From positions 18,677,382-18,741,381 of the forward strand of contig JAJEKV010000001.1 of the NCBI GenBank assembly GCA_021234155.1: a stretch of DNA of 64,000 bases, written 5' to 3'. A program made the translations under genes and the position numbers. Shown one piece after another: positions 10,327 to 19,693 of the stretch (the first letter of the stretch is position 1; every line of letters begins with the position of its first letter). The notes under the pieces are model-generated. The model was not told the origin of the DNA and searched no databases. It worked only from the letters and a program-made list of their open reading frames with translations. This stretch comes from Isoetes taiwanensis. Lineage: Eukaryota; Streptophyta; Lycopodiopsida; Isoetales; Isoetaceae.

Positions 10327-11162
10327 TCAATGGGAATCTTTTTCTTCTTTGATCTTTCATCCCGAATTGCATAGCCAAATATGGTGTACATGAAATTCCT
10401 CCTGCTATCACACTTATGTTCCTGATATGTAGCTCTTGCTCCCACCAACTCCTCTATTGTGAACATTCTAACACAAGAAAAAAAACAACAACATTCACCT
10501 CCTCTAACCTTCATCATAGCTTCGTGGAGAACAATCATAATTTGACTTGCATCTTTTGGTGGGATAATGTTTGAAAGTTGGAAGTGGCCTCTTGTTACAT
10601 CGCGGTGAACATTGTTGACAATGGTTCTACATCTAAAGGAAACGTGTAGTTCCCCTCCGGTTGAATATCGGTCCCTAGGCCATGCAACAATAGTTGGAAC
10701 CTCTAGTTGCTTCACACAAGCTAGGCATTCTTGTTTGCCTGAACCCTTTTCCTTCCAATTGTCATATAATTTTGAGATTGCCACACCTAACCTGTCCTCC
10801 CCTAATCTTTCATCATTCACTGCATTGATAGGATCTGCTAGAACAATAATCCCTTCTCCTACTGCCTCTCTGTTGCATGCATGCAGGATCTTGACCTTTT
10901 TGTTTTTCCAATCGACCCGAGTATAAAGGACAATTTCCTTTCCTTTGCCATCATCCTTTTCATTTGAGGTCTTTTCCTTTCCTTTGCCATCATCAACATC
11001 ATTTGGAGTCTTTTCCTTTCCTTTGCCATCATCAACATCATTTGAGGTATTTTCCTTTCCTTGGACATCATGTTCATTAGTTGGGAATTTCTCCTTGCCT
11101 TGATTAGCATCATTGGGGGTTTTTTTTTTTAGCATTTTGCATGCCATTGACCTAGAATGCAT
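10242..11162 (-). CDS. Lys/Asp-rich repeat protein with DUF8039-like segment, probable 5' part of the transposase gene
   Basis: A 306-codon open frame. Residues 12-75 are charged repeats built on DDGKGKEKT. Residues about 85-190 resemble the DUF8039-type module of plant transposon proteins: VGEGIIVLADP near the start, then EVPTIVAWPRDRY. The C-terminal part, with a Cys cluster (GGECCCFFSCVRMF) and MDGYTWNSNL, is not assigned. It overlaps the DUF7869 pieces on the same strand, so one gene broken by frameshift is the simplest reading. Confidence 0.5.
   Translation of the reverse strand: MHSRSMACKMLKKKTPNDANQGKEKFPTNEHDVQGKENTSNDVDDGKGKEKTPNDVDDGKGKEKTSNEKDDGKGKEIVLYTRVDWKNKKVKILHACNREAVGEGIIVLADPINAVNDERLGEDRLGVAISKLYDNWKEKGSGKQECLACVKQLEVPTIVAWPRDRYSTGGELHVSFRCRTIVNNVHRDVTRGHFQLSNIIPPKDASQIMIVLHEAMMKVRGGECCCFFSCVRMFTIEELVGARATYQEHKCDSRRNFMYTIFGYAIRDERSKKKKIPIEWKVDMFKSMDGYTWNSNLFLAQPAKET
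10925..11075. repeat. Coding minisatellite, roughly 45-48 bp units
   Basis: Three to four units of 'ttttcctttcctttgccatcatc' followed by variable 'aacatcattt' give the DDGKGKEKT peptide repeats of the overlapping minus-strand ORF. All unit lengths are multiples of three, which keeps the frame. Confidence 0.8.
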
Positions 11163-11669
11163 AAAAATATATAGTAAGTTAGCATATCCAAATAACCTCT
11201 AACTAACATGTTCATAAATGAAAGCCTCATATGTCTTATTCTTTCCTCAACATTATATAAAAATAAAACCCTCTACTTGTAACCTTCAAACTTGTATCCT
11301 ATAATAACCTTAGAAACAACTTTTAAGGTTATTATAGGTTTGCAGTTTTAAGGTTAAGAAGTTTATTATAGGTTAGAAAATTTAAGGTTGGAAAGTTATT
11401 GTAGGTTAAAAGTTTTAAGGTTAGAAGTCTAATTCATGAACTTTTAAACTTATAACTTAACTATTAACTTAAAACTATTTTAAAAACTTATAAGTCATAA
11501 CTTTTAAACTTAATAACCCTTAAAACAATTGTCCTTAAAACAATTAACCCTTGTAATAAATTTTCGCGGAAGTTATAATGGCGCGGTACGAAATTTTAAA
11601 AGCAGTTATTATTTCAAGTTAGCCTTCCTTTTCAAACTTTTCTCTCACACTTTCGAACATTAGCGCTTC

Positions 11670-12140
11670 TGCTTCCAATTTCGGCATTCCAGGCGCTTCT
11701 GCTTCCAATTTCGGCATTCCAGGCGCTTCTCCTTTCTCGGCTTCTATCTGCTTCTCGGCATCATCAATCTACCTTCTCGGCTTCTATCTGCTCGGCTTCT
11801 CTATGATCTTGTATCTTCTCGGCTTCTATCTGCTGCATGACCTAAGGAATCAATCTATCTGCTGCATGACCTAAGGAATCGTCAATCTATCTTTCTCGGC
11901 TTCAATCTGCTTCCGAGCTTTTATCTGTTTTCTAGCTTTCGAGCTTTTATCTGTTTTTATCTGTTTTCGAGCTTTTGGGTTTTCGGCTTCTATCTGCTTC
12001 TAGGCTTCTATCTGCATCAATCTCGACTTCTATCTGCTTCTCGGCTTCTATCTGCATCAATCTCGACTTCTATCTGCTTCTCGGCTTCTATCTGCTTTAG
12101 GGTTTTCGGCTCAAAGGTTTTTTCGGCTCAAAGGTTTGTA
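11670..12140. repeat. TCGGCTTCTATCTGC minisatellite
   Basis: Variants of 'ctcggcttctatctgcttc' and 'atcaatctcgacttc' repeat irregularly more than ten times. Two units of 'cttctgcttccaatttcggcattccagg' stand at the left edge. Confidence 0.85.
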
Positions 12141-12419
12141 GGCTCTATACAATGTCTCCCGGGTTTTTGGCTCTCTACAATCTCTCGACTTTGAATAACT
12201 TTGGTTTTTGTGTTAAAGCTTCCCGGCTTCTCGTTTAGAAGGCTCAATTCTGCAGTCTTGAAACACAAGTAGGTTAGTATTTCTGTTATATACATAAAGT
12301 AGTTATTTTACATAAAAGCAGTTCCTCACAGGGATTGGTTCGTGATCCGCCTATATGATCTGCTCTTATTCTATTTCAATAGGTCTTCCTCTATCTGTTC
12401 TAAGCCATGATCTAAAATA

Positions 12420-12600
12420 ATGAAGTAAATAATGATCTATGATCTATCCGCTTCTATGATCTTGCTCTATGATCTATGAGCTATGATCTATGATCTATCC
12501 GCTCTATGATCTATGATCTATCCGCTCTATGATCTATCTCGCTTCTATGATCTATGATCTATGACCTATCTATGATCTATGATCTATAATGTATTCAACG
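12420..12600. repeat. GATCTATGATCTATCCGC short tandem array
   Basis: Units built on 'tatgatcta' with 'tccgctc' interruptions repeat over about 180 bases. Confidence 0.9.
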
Positions 12601-12639
12601 ATTATGCATTCTCGTTAGAATAATATGTTAGAATGGGAG

Positions 12640-12790
12640 AAATCGCGCTTTTGGCGCATTTCTATTTTTGGTTTTCGATTTTCCATTAGGTTAATCAAAA
12701 GCGCCAGCGCCGCGTTTTTAGTTTCTATACAAATCGCGCCAGGTGCGTGTAAAATAGATCTGTGAAAAAAACATAGCAAATGCGCCTGGG
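12640..12790. repeat. Palindrome cluster 1 (AAATCGCGCC type)
   Basis: Degenerate copies at about 12640-12660, 12700-12720 and 12730-12750, plus a half copy near 12780, lie directly upstream of the 127-codon ORF at 12874. Confidence 0.7.
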
Positions 12791-12873
12791 TTGAATTATG
12801 TATGTTCAGAATCGTTTTATGGGGAGAGTAATATATCATTTGCTAATGACTTAATTTCTCTCGTTCTAGTGCC

Positions 12874-13257
12874 ATGGATTTTCCTTATGCATGGACACTA
12901 GCTGATCCCCGTGACCGGATGGTTCTAGTTCAAATACACTTCCTCGGACGACCATCAACTCGGACCTCGCACAAGATATTACTTGAGTGTGCTGTTCAAA
13001 ACGTTCAAAGAGAGTTGGAGAATCCAATAGACAGTCTGTATCAGGGGCCATGGGTACACTTCCATCGCATCTATGGACATATCAGACTCCTCATGCTCTT
13101 AGTAAGGCTCATGCCAACAAATAAGTACGAGGATTTGCTTTATAGTATCAAGGATCGATACAACACTCTGGTTTGGAGACTCGACATCCACAGGGAAGAT
13201 GAGGATCCTGTCATATCAGGGTGGTTCGGTGGGACTTTTTATGGATTGGGCCGATGA
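12874..13257 (+). CDS. Hypothetical protein, 127 codons
   Basis: An open frame starting MDFPYAWTLADPRDRM and ending GGTFYGLGR. Its even amino-acid mix, rich in charged and aromatic residues, looks coding, but no family was recognised. A possible splice acceptor (cgttctag) lies five bases before the ATG, so it may be a last exon. Palindrome cluster 1 lies just upstream. The 3' side holds a strong hairpin (13441-13552) and then a minus-strand exon, so the two genes converge on the hairpin. Confidence 0.5.
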   Translation: MDFPYAWTLADPRDRMVLVQIHFLGRPSTRTSHKILLECAVQNVQRELENPIDSLYQGPWVHFHRIYGHIRLLMLLVRLMPTNKYEDLLYSIKDRYNTLVWRLDIHREDEDPVISGWFGGTFYGLGR

Positions 13258-13440
13258 AGTGGGGCTATGTGACATATTGTAGAGATAGAAAAAAATTCGC
13301 TACCGCGATTTTTGCGTAAGAAGAAATGTACATACACTTTTTGAATATGAATACAAACTCGCTACTTTGGCGCAATTTTGCACTATATTTTTATGTCATT
13401 TAGTTTATTATGTTTTTTTATATGCAATGTCGAAAACATT

Positions 13441-13552
13441 GAATCCTTTGATGCCCTCCAGCCAGTATGACCAACCCCAAGAAACTACATATTTTCATTA
13501 ATGTGTAGTTTCATGGGGTTGATATGACTGGCTAAAGAACATCAAAGAATCC
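13441..13552. repeat. Foldback with arms of about 50 bp
   Basis: The arm 13441-13490 is matched by the reverse complement of 13502-13552, with an 11-base loop. The cores AGCCAG, CAACCCCA and GAAACTACA are intact. Most arm mismatches are of the kind that become G:U pairs in minus-strand RNA. It could be a palindromic MITE, a terminator between convergent genes or a small-RNA precursor. Confidence 0.8.
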
Positions 13553-13620
13553 AAAATTCACAACATCACGCAGATGTTATGATATATTCATTTTTTTTTT
13601 GAATATCCAAATATACATAC

Positions 13621-13908
13621 CTTTTTCAGACGGTCTTTTGGCCATGCTACAAATGTGCCCACGCTTTCACCAACTGTATCGCCACCGGGATGTCTTCTTG
13701 GAAGAGTCTCATCTTCGTAATTGCAGTTTATAATGGAAATCTTACAGAAACTGTTTCCAAGAGGAACACCATGACACATAGAACTTGGATTCAGATCTTC
13801 GATTTTACATAAGCCTACTCGGCGCTTCAAGTTTGCTGTTAAAAGATAGCATTCTTCTCCGACACTAATCGATGAAGAACCGTAATGCATTGGAAAAAAA
13901 TAGAGGGA
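13621..13908 (-). pseudogene. DUF8039-like exon of a plant transposon protein
   Basis: The minus strand shows an acceptor (tattttttag) before 13908 and a donor (AAAAAG|gtatgt) at 13621, framing an open exon of about 95 codons. It reads RVGLCKIEDLNPSS, CHGVPLGNSFCKISI, ETLPRRHPGGDTVGESVG and FVAWPKDRLKK. The spacing of G-x-LG...V-x-I and a final (I/V)AWP(K/R)D(R/K) matches the DUF8039-type module, also hinted at in the ORF at 10242-11162. No further exon was identified with confidence, so the gene is incomplete as read. Confidence 0.5.
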
Positions 13909-14028
13909 CTAAAAAATAGAGAACAAGAGAATGCATTCGGAATGGAATCACACTCACCATAGCTCAGCAGACATCGAATGGGATTGAAGGCGGCTCGATC
14001 GAATAGGATTGAAGGCGTTGTAGACGGA

Positions 14029-14105
14029 TCTTGGGCGCTCTGATAGTAGGAATGATCTTGGGTGCTCTGAAAGTAGGAATGATCTTGGGCGCTCTGATAG
14101 TAGGT
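14029..14105. repeat. 30-bp minisatellite, about 2.6 units
   Basis: Units of 'gatcttgggcgctctgatag' followed by 'taggaat'. They fall in a minus-strand frame that would give IRAPKIIPT repeats, possibly the first exon of the minus-strand gene at 13.6-13.9 kb. Confidence 0.85.
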
Positions 14106-14224
14106 GGCCGATTAGGTGGTAGTAGATTGCCACATATGCGTTTCTTGAAATTAATAATTAATTGTTCTTGAAATTGCACTAAAAAGAAAAACACAATTTA
14201 AATTTGTAAATGAGCGGGACGGGC

Positions 14225-14305
14225 GGTATAAATTTAAAAGGACGCGAATTTGAATTTACGGTTGTAAATCTGACGGCCAAGATTATGAACGCATACATAT
14301 AAGTT
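14225..14305 (+). promoter_or_regulatory. Promoter candidate for the RGG/ParB-like gene
   Basis: GGTATAAATTTAAAAG (14225) and ACATATAAGTTTAAAC (about 14295) are TATA-like motifs 120 and 50 bases before the ATG at 14349. The minus-strand gene lies on the other side of this gap, so it may be a divergent promoter. Confidence 0.35.
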
Positions 14306-14348
14306 TAAACCAAAATCCCAGTCTCATATTATCCGCACTTGCAGTTCT

Positions 14349-15379
14349 ATGGCGTCTAGAGGATCTGGCCGCGGCCGAGGCGCTGGTAGAGGTGGGCGAC
14401 AGCCCAAAGCACAAATCCCATGCCTGGAGGCTGCTGAACAAGCAGAAAGCACAAATCCAACAAGCGCCTCAGGTAATTGATCTGTTTTTGTTCTGTAATT
14501 GATTTCTGTGTCCCTTTTTTTGTTAGGTTTTTAGGATGTTTTTCTGTAATAATATAGTTATTATCCAATAAGAAGCATGTGTCCTCTAATGTTTGAGTTC
14601 ATATGTCCCAAAAATGTATGGAAACAAATGCTTAATGTGTACATGTTGGTTTCTCTTTTAATGCTGTATGTGCTGCTTGAAGCTTGTATACTTAGCTGAA
14701 CAGTATTCAGTAGCTAGTTGTGTTTTTTATAGTTAGTTGTGTCCTCTGATGAAGATTCAACTCTTTAAGTTGCATTTTTTATAGTTAGTTGTGTCCTGAG
14801 CATTTTGATTCGGACGAAACGCCCCTGGCGCAGTTTAATTAGGCATTACATTAGTTTCTTTATCTTTCAGGTCACTTCTAAAACGCGCCAAGCGCGTATT
14901 TGTTGCATTTTGACTGGGACAAAACGCGCCTGGCCCCTGACCCCAATAAACTAAATGAACTTGCTGTGTATTCATTTTCAAATCGCGCCAAGCGCGTTTT
15001 TGTTGCATATGTGTCGACAGCATTTATTTGAGCATAAAAAGATTAACCCATGTGCTGTAATTTCACAGGATCACAAAAGACAATCAAAAGAGGGAGGACC
15101 AAGCAAGGCGAGACCTCTACAGCCCAGAAAAAGCAAAGGACAGAAGAAGATGTTACTGTTACAGACCTGCAGCATGTATTGACGTTAGAAGATACATCTG
15201 GAATAATAAAGGCTCAGGTAGAACCTCCATGTCCAGAAGAAGATCTTATAGAGGGGTCAGAATGGTATGTGGAGATATTCAAAACTGGTGGGAAGACAGA
15301 CCTCATATTCATGTCAAGGTTAAGAGAGACTGATCAAATGAAGAAGCAGGGAATTCTTATTACATGTGAAGTAATGTGA
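14349..15379 (+). CDS. 5' exons of the RGG/ParB-like gene
   Basis: Exon 1 (14349-14472) begins MASRGSGRGRGAGRGGRQ, an RGG-type basic tail typical of nucleic-acid-binding proteins, and ends at a GT donor after 'cctcag'. Exon 2 starts at 15069 after an acceptor ('tttcacag'). The join keeps frame, forming a Gly codon, and continues GSQKTIKRGRTKQGE, an acidic stretch, and SEWYVEIFKTGGKTDLIFMS. The frame stops at 15379; coding-looking sequence continues in other frames to the next open block at 15670, so a frameshift or missed intron lies between. Phase-consistent splicing argues that this was a real gene. Three AACGCGCC-type palindromes lie in the intron. Confidence 0.6.
14818..15000. repeat. Palindrome cluster 2
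   Basis: Copies at about 14818-14836, 14880-14898, 14921-14936 (half) and 14981-15000, all inside the first intron of the ParB-like gene. Spacing is irregular. Confidence 0.75.
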
Positions 15380-15669
15380 TCGATTCTTTTCGTTCGCGGC
15401 TAGTTGAAGTGGGCCAAAAACATAAGAAAAGCCTAAAGAAGATCAATCGATGCAAGCTATGAGCTCTTTAAAGAAACCGCTTTAAGATCAGGCGACATGG
15501 CCGATAACCTCTTCAAATTTGGTCGGGGCGGTTGGCGCAGCCATTGACTCCTAGAAGAATATGCGAGGGGCTTACGGTACTGCTCGACGAGCCATTAGCA
15601 CGAGGCCCCCGGGCGGTGTCTACTTACAAAAGCGATGAAGGACAAGAAAGAAGCTAGCTCTAGAAGCGA

Positions 15670-16205
15670 GTGGAAACTATAAGTGACAAAGAGGCCTTAC
15701 AAGTGACGATGACAAGGCCGTGCAGCTTGGAGGCAATGAGCAAAACCAAGAAATATGCCGACAAGTATCCACTGGGCCGCAGCTTCACACATCCAGTCAA
15801 CGTGGACAGGCTTTTCAGGTCCACTAAAGCTATTTATATCAGCAGAAGGTATGAGAAGCAGCACTCCTTGGAGATATTAAACAGCATGATCGAAAATCCA
15901 GGGCAGGTGCCAATGCCTGCAGATGTAGTGCCTTACGATACCAGAACAAAAAAGGTAATCATCTGGAGCAAGCTGGAGGACTTCATCGAGAACCCAGACA
16001 TACATTTTATGATAATAGATGGCCAGCATTCAATAGAGGCCCAGAAGATTCTCATCAAGAAGGCACAGCATACTGGGAATCAGTTGTTCTATAAGCTGTA
16101 TTCTGTCAGAAACTGCCGGTTCCTGAGCGGGTCAACAACACCTGCCGAACTAGCCGAAATAAGCGCACTCCTAAATGACATGGGAAAAACTTTCTTATAC
16201 AAAAG
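15670..16205 (+). CDS. ParB/DndB-like 'DGQHS' domain exon
   Basis: An open block of about 179 codons ending at a GT donor (TACAAAAG|gtaatt, 16205). The hallmark is HFMIIDGQHSIEAQKILI at about 16006-16060. It resembles the (D/N)GxHR motif of the ParB/sulfiredoxin fold and especially the DGQHR motif of DndB-type proteins, with a C-terminal helix after the motif. Upstream LFRSTKAIYISRRYEKQHS and VPMPADVVPYDTRTKKVI could be the strands and helix before it. The Arg of DGQHR is Ser here. ParB-fold proteins bind palindromic sites or act as nucleases or NTPases; which applies here is unknown. Palindromes flank this block. Alternative: an unrelated domain with a chance DGQH motif. Confidence 0.5.
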
Positions 16206-16242
16206 GTAATTCTCTTCCCACATTTTTATTTTTCGTATTACC

Positions 16243-16640
16243 AAATCGCGCCAAGCGCGATTTCATAGTAGAAGGCAATTCGCGCCAGGCGCGATTTGCC
16301 TTCTCTAAATAGCAAAGGGTTCCTGGGATGGTAGACGTTTCCCGTCAAATAAGCAAATCGCGCCTGGCGCGGTTTTATATTAGAATACAAGTTGAGCCAC
16401 GCGCGATTTCCCTAGCCTGAGGAGACATGGCTGTCCTTGAAGATAGCCGCTTTTTCAAAGTAGGCAAATCGCGGCGGGCTAATTTGTATTCTAATATGAT
16501 GAAATCGCCAGCAGCGCCGATTTGCTTATACGACTAGAACCATCTACTATTTCAAAAACCCTTTGCTATTTAGAGAAGGCAAATCGCTACCGGGCGCTGA
16601 TTTGCCTTCTAATATGAAATCGCGCGTGGCGCGATTTTGA
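16243..16640. repeat. Palindrome cluster 3, arranged as a 400-bp inverted repeat
   Basis: AAATCGCGCC palindromes at about 16243, 16278, 16355 and 16618, with degenerate ones at 16397, 16463 and 16515. The flanking unique words are also mirrored: 'gccttctctaaatagcaaagggtt' pairs with 'aaccctttgctatttagagaaggc', and 'ttagaatacaa' with 'ttgtattctaa'. The whole block can therefore fold on itself. It starts 38 bases after the donor of the DGQHS exon. Confidence 0.8.
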
Positions 16641-16754
16641 ACTAGAAGGATTGTTTGAATTCACGATTATAAAGCTAACGGGTTATTCCTTGCAAATCCC
16701 TATATAGAGCAACTTTGGCATGCTCGGAACCGGTGGATTGAATATGGGAAGCCA

Positions 16755-17732
16755 ATGCCTACCGCATGTACAACCAAAAAACCGAATTCAAGTTCTTTGG
16801 AAAGGACACTTAGTCAAACTATAATATCTGAGGACAAGACCAAGAGCACCAGATCAAAGAAAAAAAAAGGAGATGAAAAGGGTGATGCCGCCAAGAACCA
16901 ACTGTACCCAAGGATGCCCGCGCAAGATAGTTTTGCTTCGTGATCCCGCTTTGGGAGAAATGGAATGAATTCGGGGCGCCACGTGGAGAAGAAGTTGCCG
17001 ATTCACAAGGAAGATTTCCTCCCCGTTGACACATCAATTTTTGATATCCATATAACAGAGATGAGGAAGGCCTGTGGATTGGAAGATCAAGAACTCATCT
17101 CATCTGGATAGGTTAATCAAAAAGGAAATCCTTTACAAGAAAACCTCAAGCAACAAAGGCTATGGAATCCTTTGAAGATGCATGCGACGAAATGAAGAAT
17201 ATTAGAGTGCTCAAGAAGGCAGCTTGGTGAGGAATTGCAAAGGCTTACATCGAGAGTGGTCATTGTCTGGAGTTAGGACTAATGCAAAAGTATAACGTCT
17301 CCAACGACGACCTAAAGAAGTATGTATTTTGGTCCAAGGACTTTGTCAAGCGGCCAAGTTGAAGAACGTTGCAAAGATCGTGGGATTCACACAAAAGTTG
17401 CATCCGACTTGAAACGAAAAAGTCGTGTTGGTGAAGCGGACCGGAGATGGAATCCACATTTTTATCAAGTGTCCCTTTGGTTTCAAGTGTGCCTTGCCGA
17501 AGTGGGTGAAGGTCCTCATGATATCACACTCTTCGTGCTTGATAGCCGAGGCGCCAGATGGTCCTTTCAAGACTATAATACATTCTTCAACATATGCGTT
17601 GGTTGCACTTACGTAAATGAATTACACAATCGTCACTATATGTCCCTCGACATGTCCTATGCATATGCTCTAAGTGCTGCAAATGACTTAGAATGCGTGA
17701 AAGTCATACGACAAGGCGATCCTCATAGATGA
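16755..17732 (+). pseudogene. Middle part of the ParB-like gene, frameshifted
   Basis: Coding-like blocks in changing frames. A Lys/Ser-rich linker (SRSKKKKGDEKGD type) spans 16830-16900. A block around LPIHKEDFPPVDTSIFDIHI and CGLEDQELISS spans 16990-17110. A block with VSLWFQVCLAEVGEGPHD, ITLFVLDSRGARWSFQDY and RHYMSLDMSYAYALSAAND spans 17460-17700. No single frame holds. It continues the preceding exon in direction and base composition. The last block could hold the missing catalytic part of an amino-methyltransferase, but no clear (D/N/S)PP(Y/W) motif was seen. Confidence 0.4.
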
Positions 17733-17939
17733 AAACAAGGACGTTGACTTCAAGACAAAGAAGTAAAATTTCTCATGTGCTTATTATTATGATAGCCATG
17801 ATGGATGATAAGGAATATGAAAGGCTTAAGGAAAAGCGGATGGAGAGAAACTAGCATGGCGGTGCTATCGGTTAGATGAACGATCTGCGAAAACGTCTTC
17901 TATCTGGAGCAAGAAGACAAGGGGAAGGCTGTCAAGGTC

Positions 17940-18518
17940 GTGGAAGAGTTAGAGGAGGAAGAGGAGGATGAGGAAGAAAACGAGGATGACCCAGTTCTTG
18001 TGGGCCACATTAAGTATGAGCTCCTAACTTCACATAAGGGGAAGCTAAACAAGAACGGGTTCTCTATGGATCTTTCCCAGTATCTCATTGAAGCATTTTG
18101 TCCATTGGGAACAACTTGCTGGGAACTTCACGTTGGAGGTTACATCGGTAGAGAAGCTTTGAAGTTAGCAAGGAAATGCCAGAGCGTCGTCTCCGATGAT
18201 CGAGCCAGAAATTTTTTGGACCTCTTCTTTGAGAAAGTACTAGAGGAAGCCCCTAGGGGACCAATCGGCAGTGCAAAAAACAAAGCTTCTAGCTCTAAGG
18301 CCGAAATACCTTCAGATTTGCTTAAGGAACGGGAGATTCTGAGACAGGCATTGCGTGGCTCCAACTTCATGGATGACATGGACGAGCAGGCAGATCTCCA
18401 AGTACCTATCGACATGCCTGTGAACATTCTTGGCCCTGAAAATATAGACCAGTATGACAATGCCAAGGATGATGATAATAACAATCTTGATGATGAAGCG
18501 GGACTCAAATCTCGATAA
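17940..18518 (+). CDS. Acidic-linker protein block with possible methyltransferase SAM motif
   Basis: An open block of 192 codons. Residues 1-18 are nearly all Glu/Asp. Residues about 45-90 read SQYLIEAFCPLGTTCWELHV, then GGYIGREALKLARKC and a D-D pair. The layout (helix, P-x-G, strand ending in an acidic residue, G-x-x-G, A-L-K-x-x-R) resembles motif I/X of beta-class DNA amino-methyltransferases, in which 'FxGxG' binds S-adenosylmethionine, but the canonical VLD-x-F-x-G-S-G is not intact. The C-terminal third is acidic and disordered. ParB-like plus DNA-methyltransferase fusions are common in phages, which makes the pairing plausible but unproven. Confidence 0.4.
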   Translation: MEELEEEEEDEEENEDDPVLVGHIKYELLTSHKGKLNKNGFSMDLSQYLIEAFCPLGTTCWELHVGGYIGREALKLARKCQSVVSDDRARNFLDLFFEKVLEEAPRGPIGSAKNKASSSKAEIPSDLLKEREILRQALRGSNFMDDMDEQADLQVPIDMPVNILGPENIDQYDNAKDDDNNNLDDEAGLKSR

Positions 18519-18735
18519 CACTAGCCGAGGTTAGCGTAAAGAGTAATGAACTATCAAGCGTAGTTCACACCGCATGCATCTCAACTGATGTGGTTGGTGC
18601 TTCTAGCAGACCGGAGGCAAGTCAGAATAAAGATGCAAGGGATGAAGAGAACACGGGGAATGATGAAGACGAAAGGTATCGTGACAATATTCCTTTTTTT
18701 GATATCCATGCATTTTTCAAACTAGAAGCTTATAG

Positions 18736-18827
18736 AAATCGCGCCTGGCGCGATTTGGAGTTTCCTAGAGCATACTTTTGAATTATGTTGACATGCATCA
18801 TTCATGAAATCGCGCCTGGCGCGTTTT
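18736..18827. repeat. Palindrome cluster 4
   Basis: Two well-preserved copies, at 18736-18757 and 18806-18827, 70 bp apart, downstream of the acidic ORF. Confidence 0.85.
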
Positions 18828-19629
18828 TGTTTTCCATTTCTTTCATCTCATACGTTATTGTTCTCCTTACGTAAAATGATTTGGCTTCCCAAAAGTACGG
18901 GTCTTTGATTTGAATGGTGTGCTATGTAGAACGTTACCTAAAGCAACGTTTGAAAAGTCATGGTATGCTAACAACCATTTGAGACACGCACCAAATATGT
19001 TTACCCGCCGCCTTATCCGAAGGAGATGTTGGACCAGGCCTTCACGGTTGCGTTTTACAGCAATTTGGTCATCCATGGAGCATAGAAATATACAGGATGT
19101 TTTGAAAGTAGTGCCCGAGCTAAATAGAAATTAAGGCCCATCTGGGATCAAAGCAAATGTGCTTCATTCACAAACCCTAAAGAACCGACAGGTAAAAAGA
19201 TGATGACGCTCTAAAGTGTTGCTTCAATCAGTCACAGTCATTGAATCCGCCATCCTATCATCCTCAAGATTTTGACAAAGATGACTTCTCGCCGCTTTGT
19301 TAGTGTCCCGCAAGAAATAGCTTCGGGGAAAACGGTCGAAGAGATACACACACTATACCCACACCTTGATCGGACAGGGGAAATTGACAGGGAACTTGAG
19401 AAAATCGTCCTAGAAAGGGAACTTTTTTGATATATATGTATACAGGAAATACACTTTCCAAAAAGTTTTGAATATGAAATATACTTTATACGAAAGGTTT
19501 TGAATATATATTGTGTTCTTTTATCAGCATTATTGGTTACGGTGGTGCGTGATTATTTTTTATATTATGTGTACGGTTTGTTATACTTGCAATAATTTGT
19601 AGGTATATACTGTCAATAATTTTGGTGTG

Positions 19630-19639
19630 TATAAATAGG
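19630..19639 (+). promoter_or_regulatory. TATA box of the 76-codon ORF
   Basis: TATAAATAGG, a consensus plant TATA box, stands 55 bases upstream of the ATG at 19694, followed by a CT-rich leader. The spacing suits a short 5' UTR. Confidence 0.55.
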
Positions 19640-19693
19640 TATGCATGAAATAGCCCCTGAATCGGCTTCGGTCTCCGCCTTCTCCTTGTTATT

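Larger units (their letters stand above)
11163..12600. other. Intergenic repeats, no gene recognised
   Basis: 11280-11560 is AT-rich with many 'ttaaggtta/aggttagaa' echoes. 11670-12140 is a minisatellite of 'cttctatctgcttctcgg' variants. 12420-12600 is a short-period array of 'tatgatctatgatctatc'. Both arrays end just before the palindrome-bearing unit begins at 12.64 kb. Confidence 0.7.
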
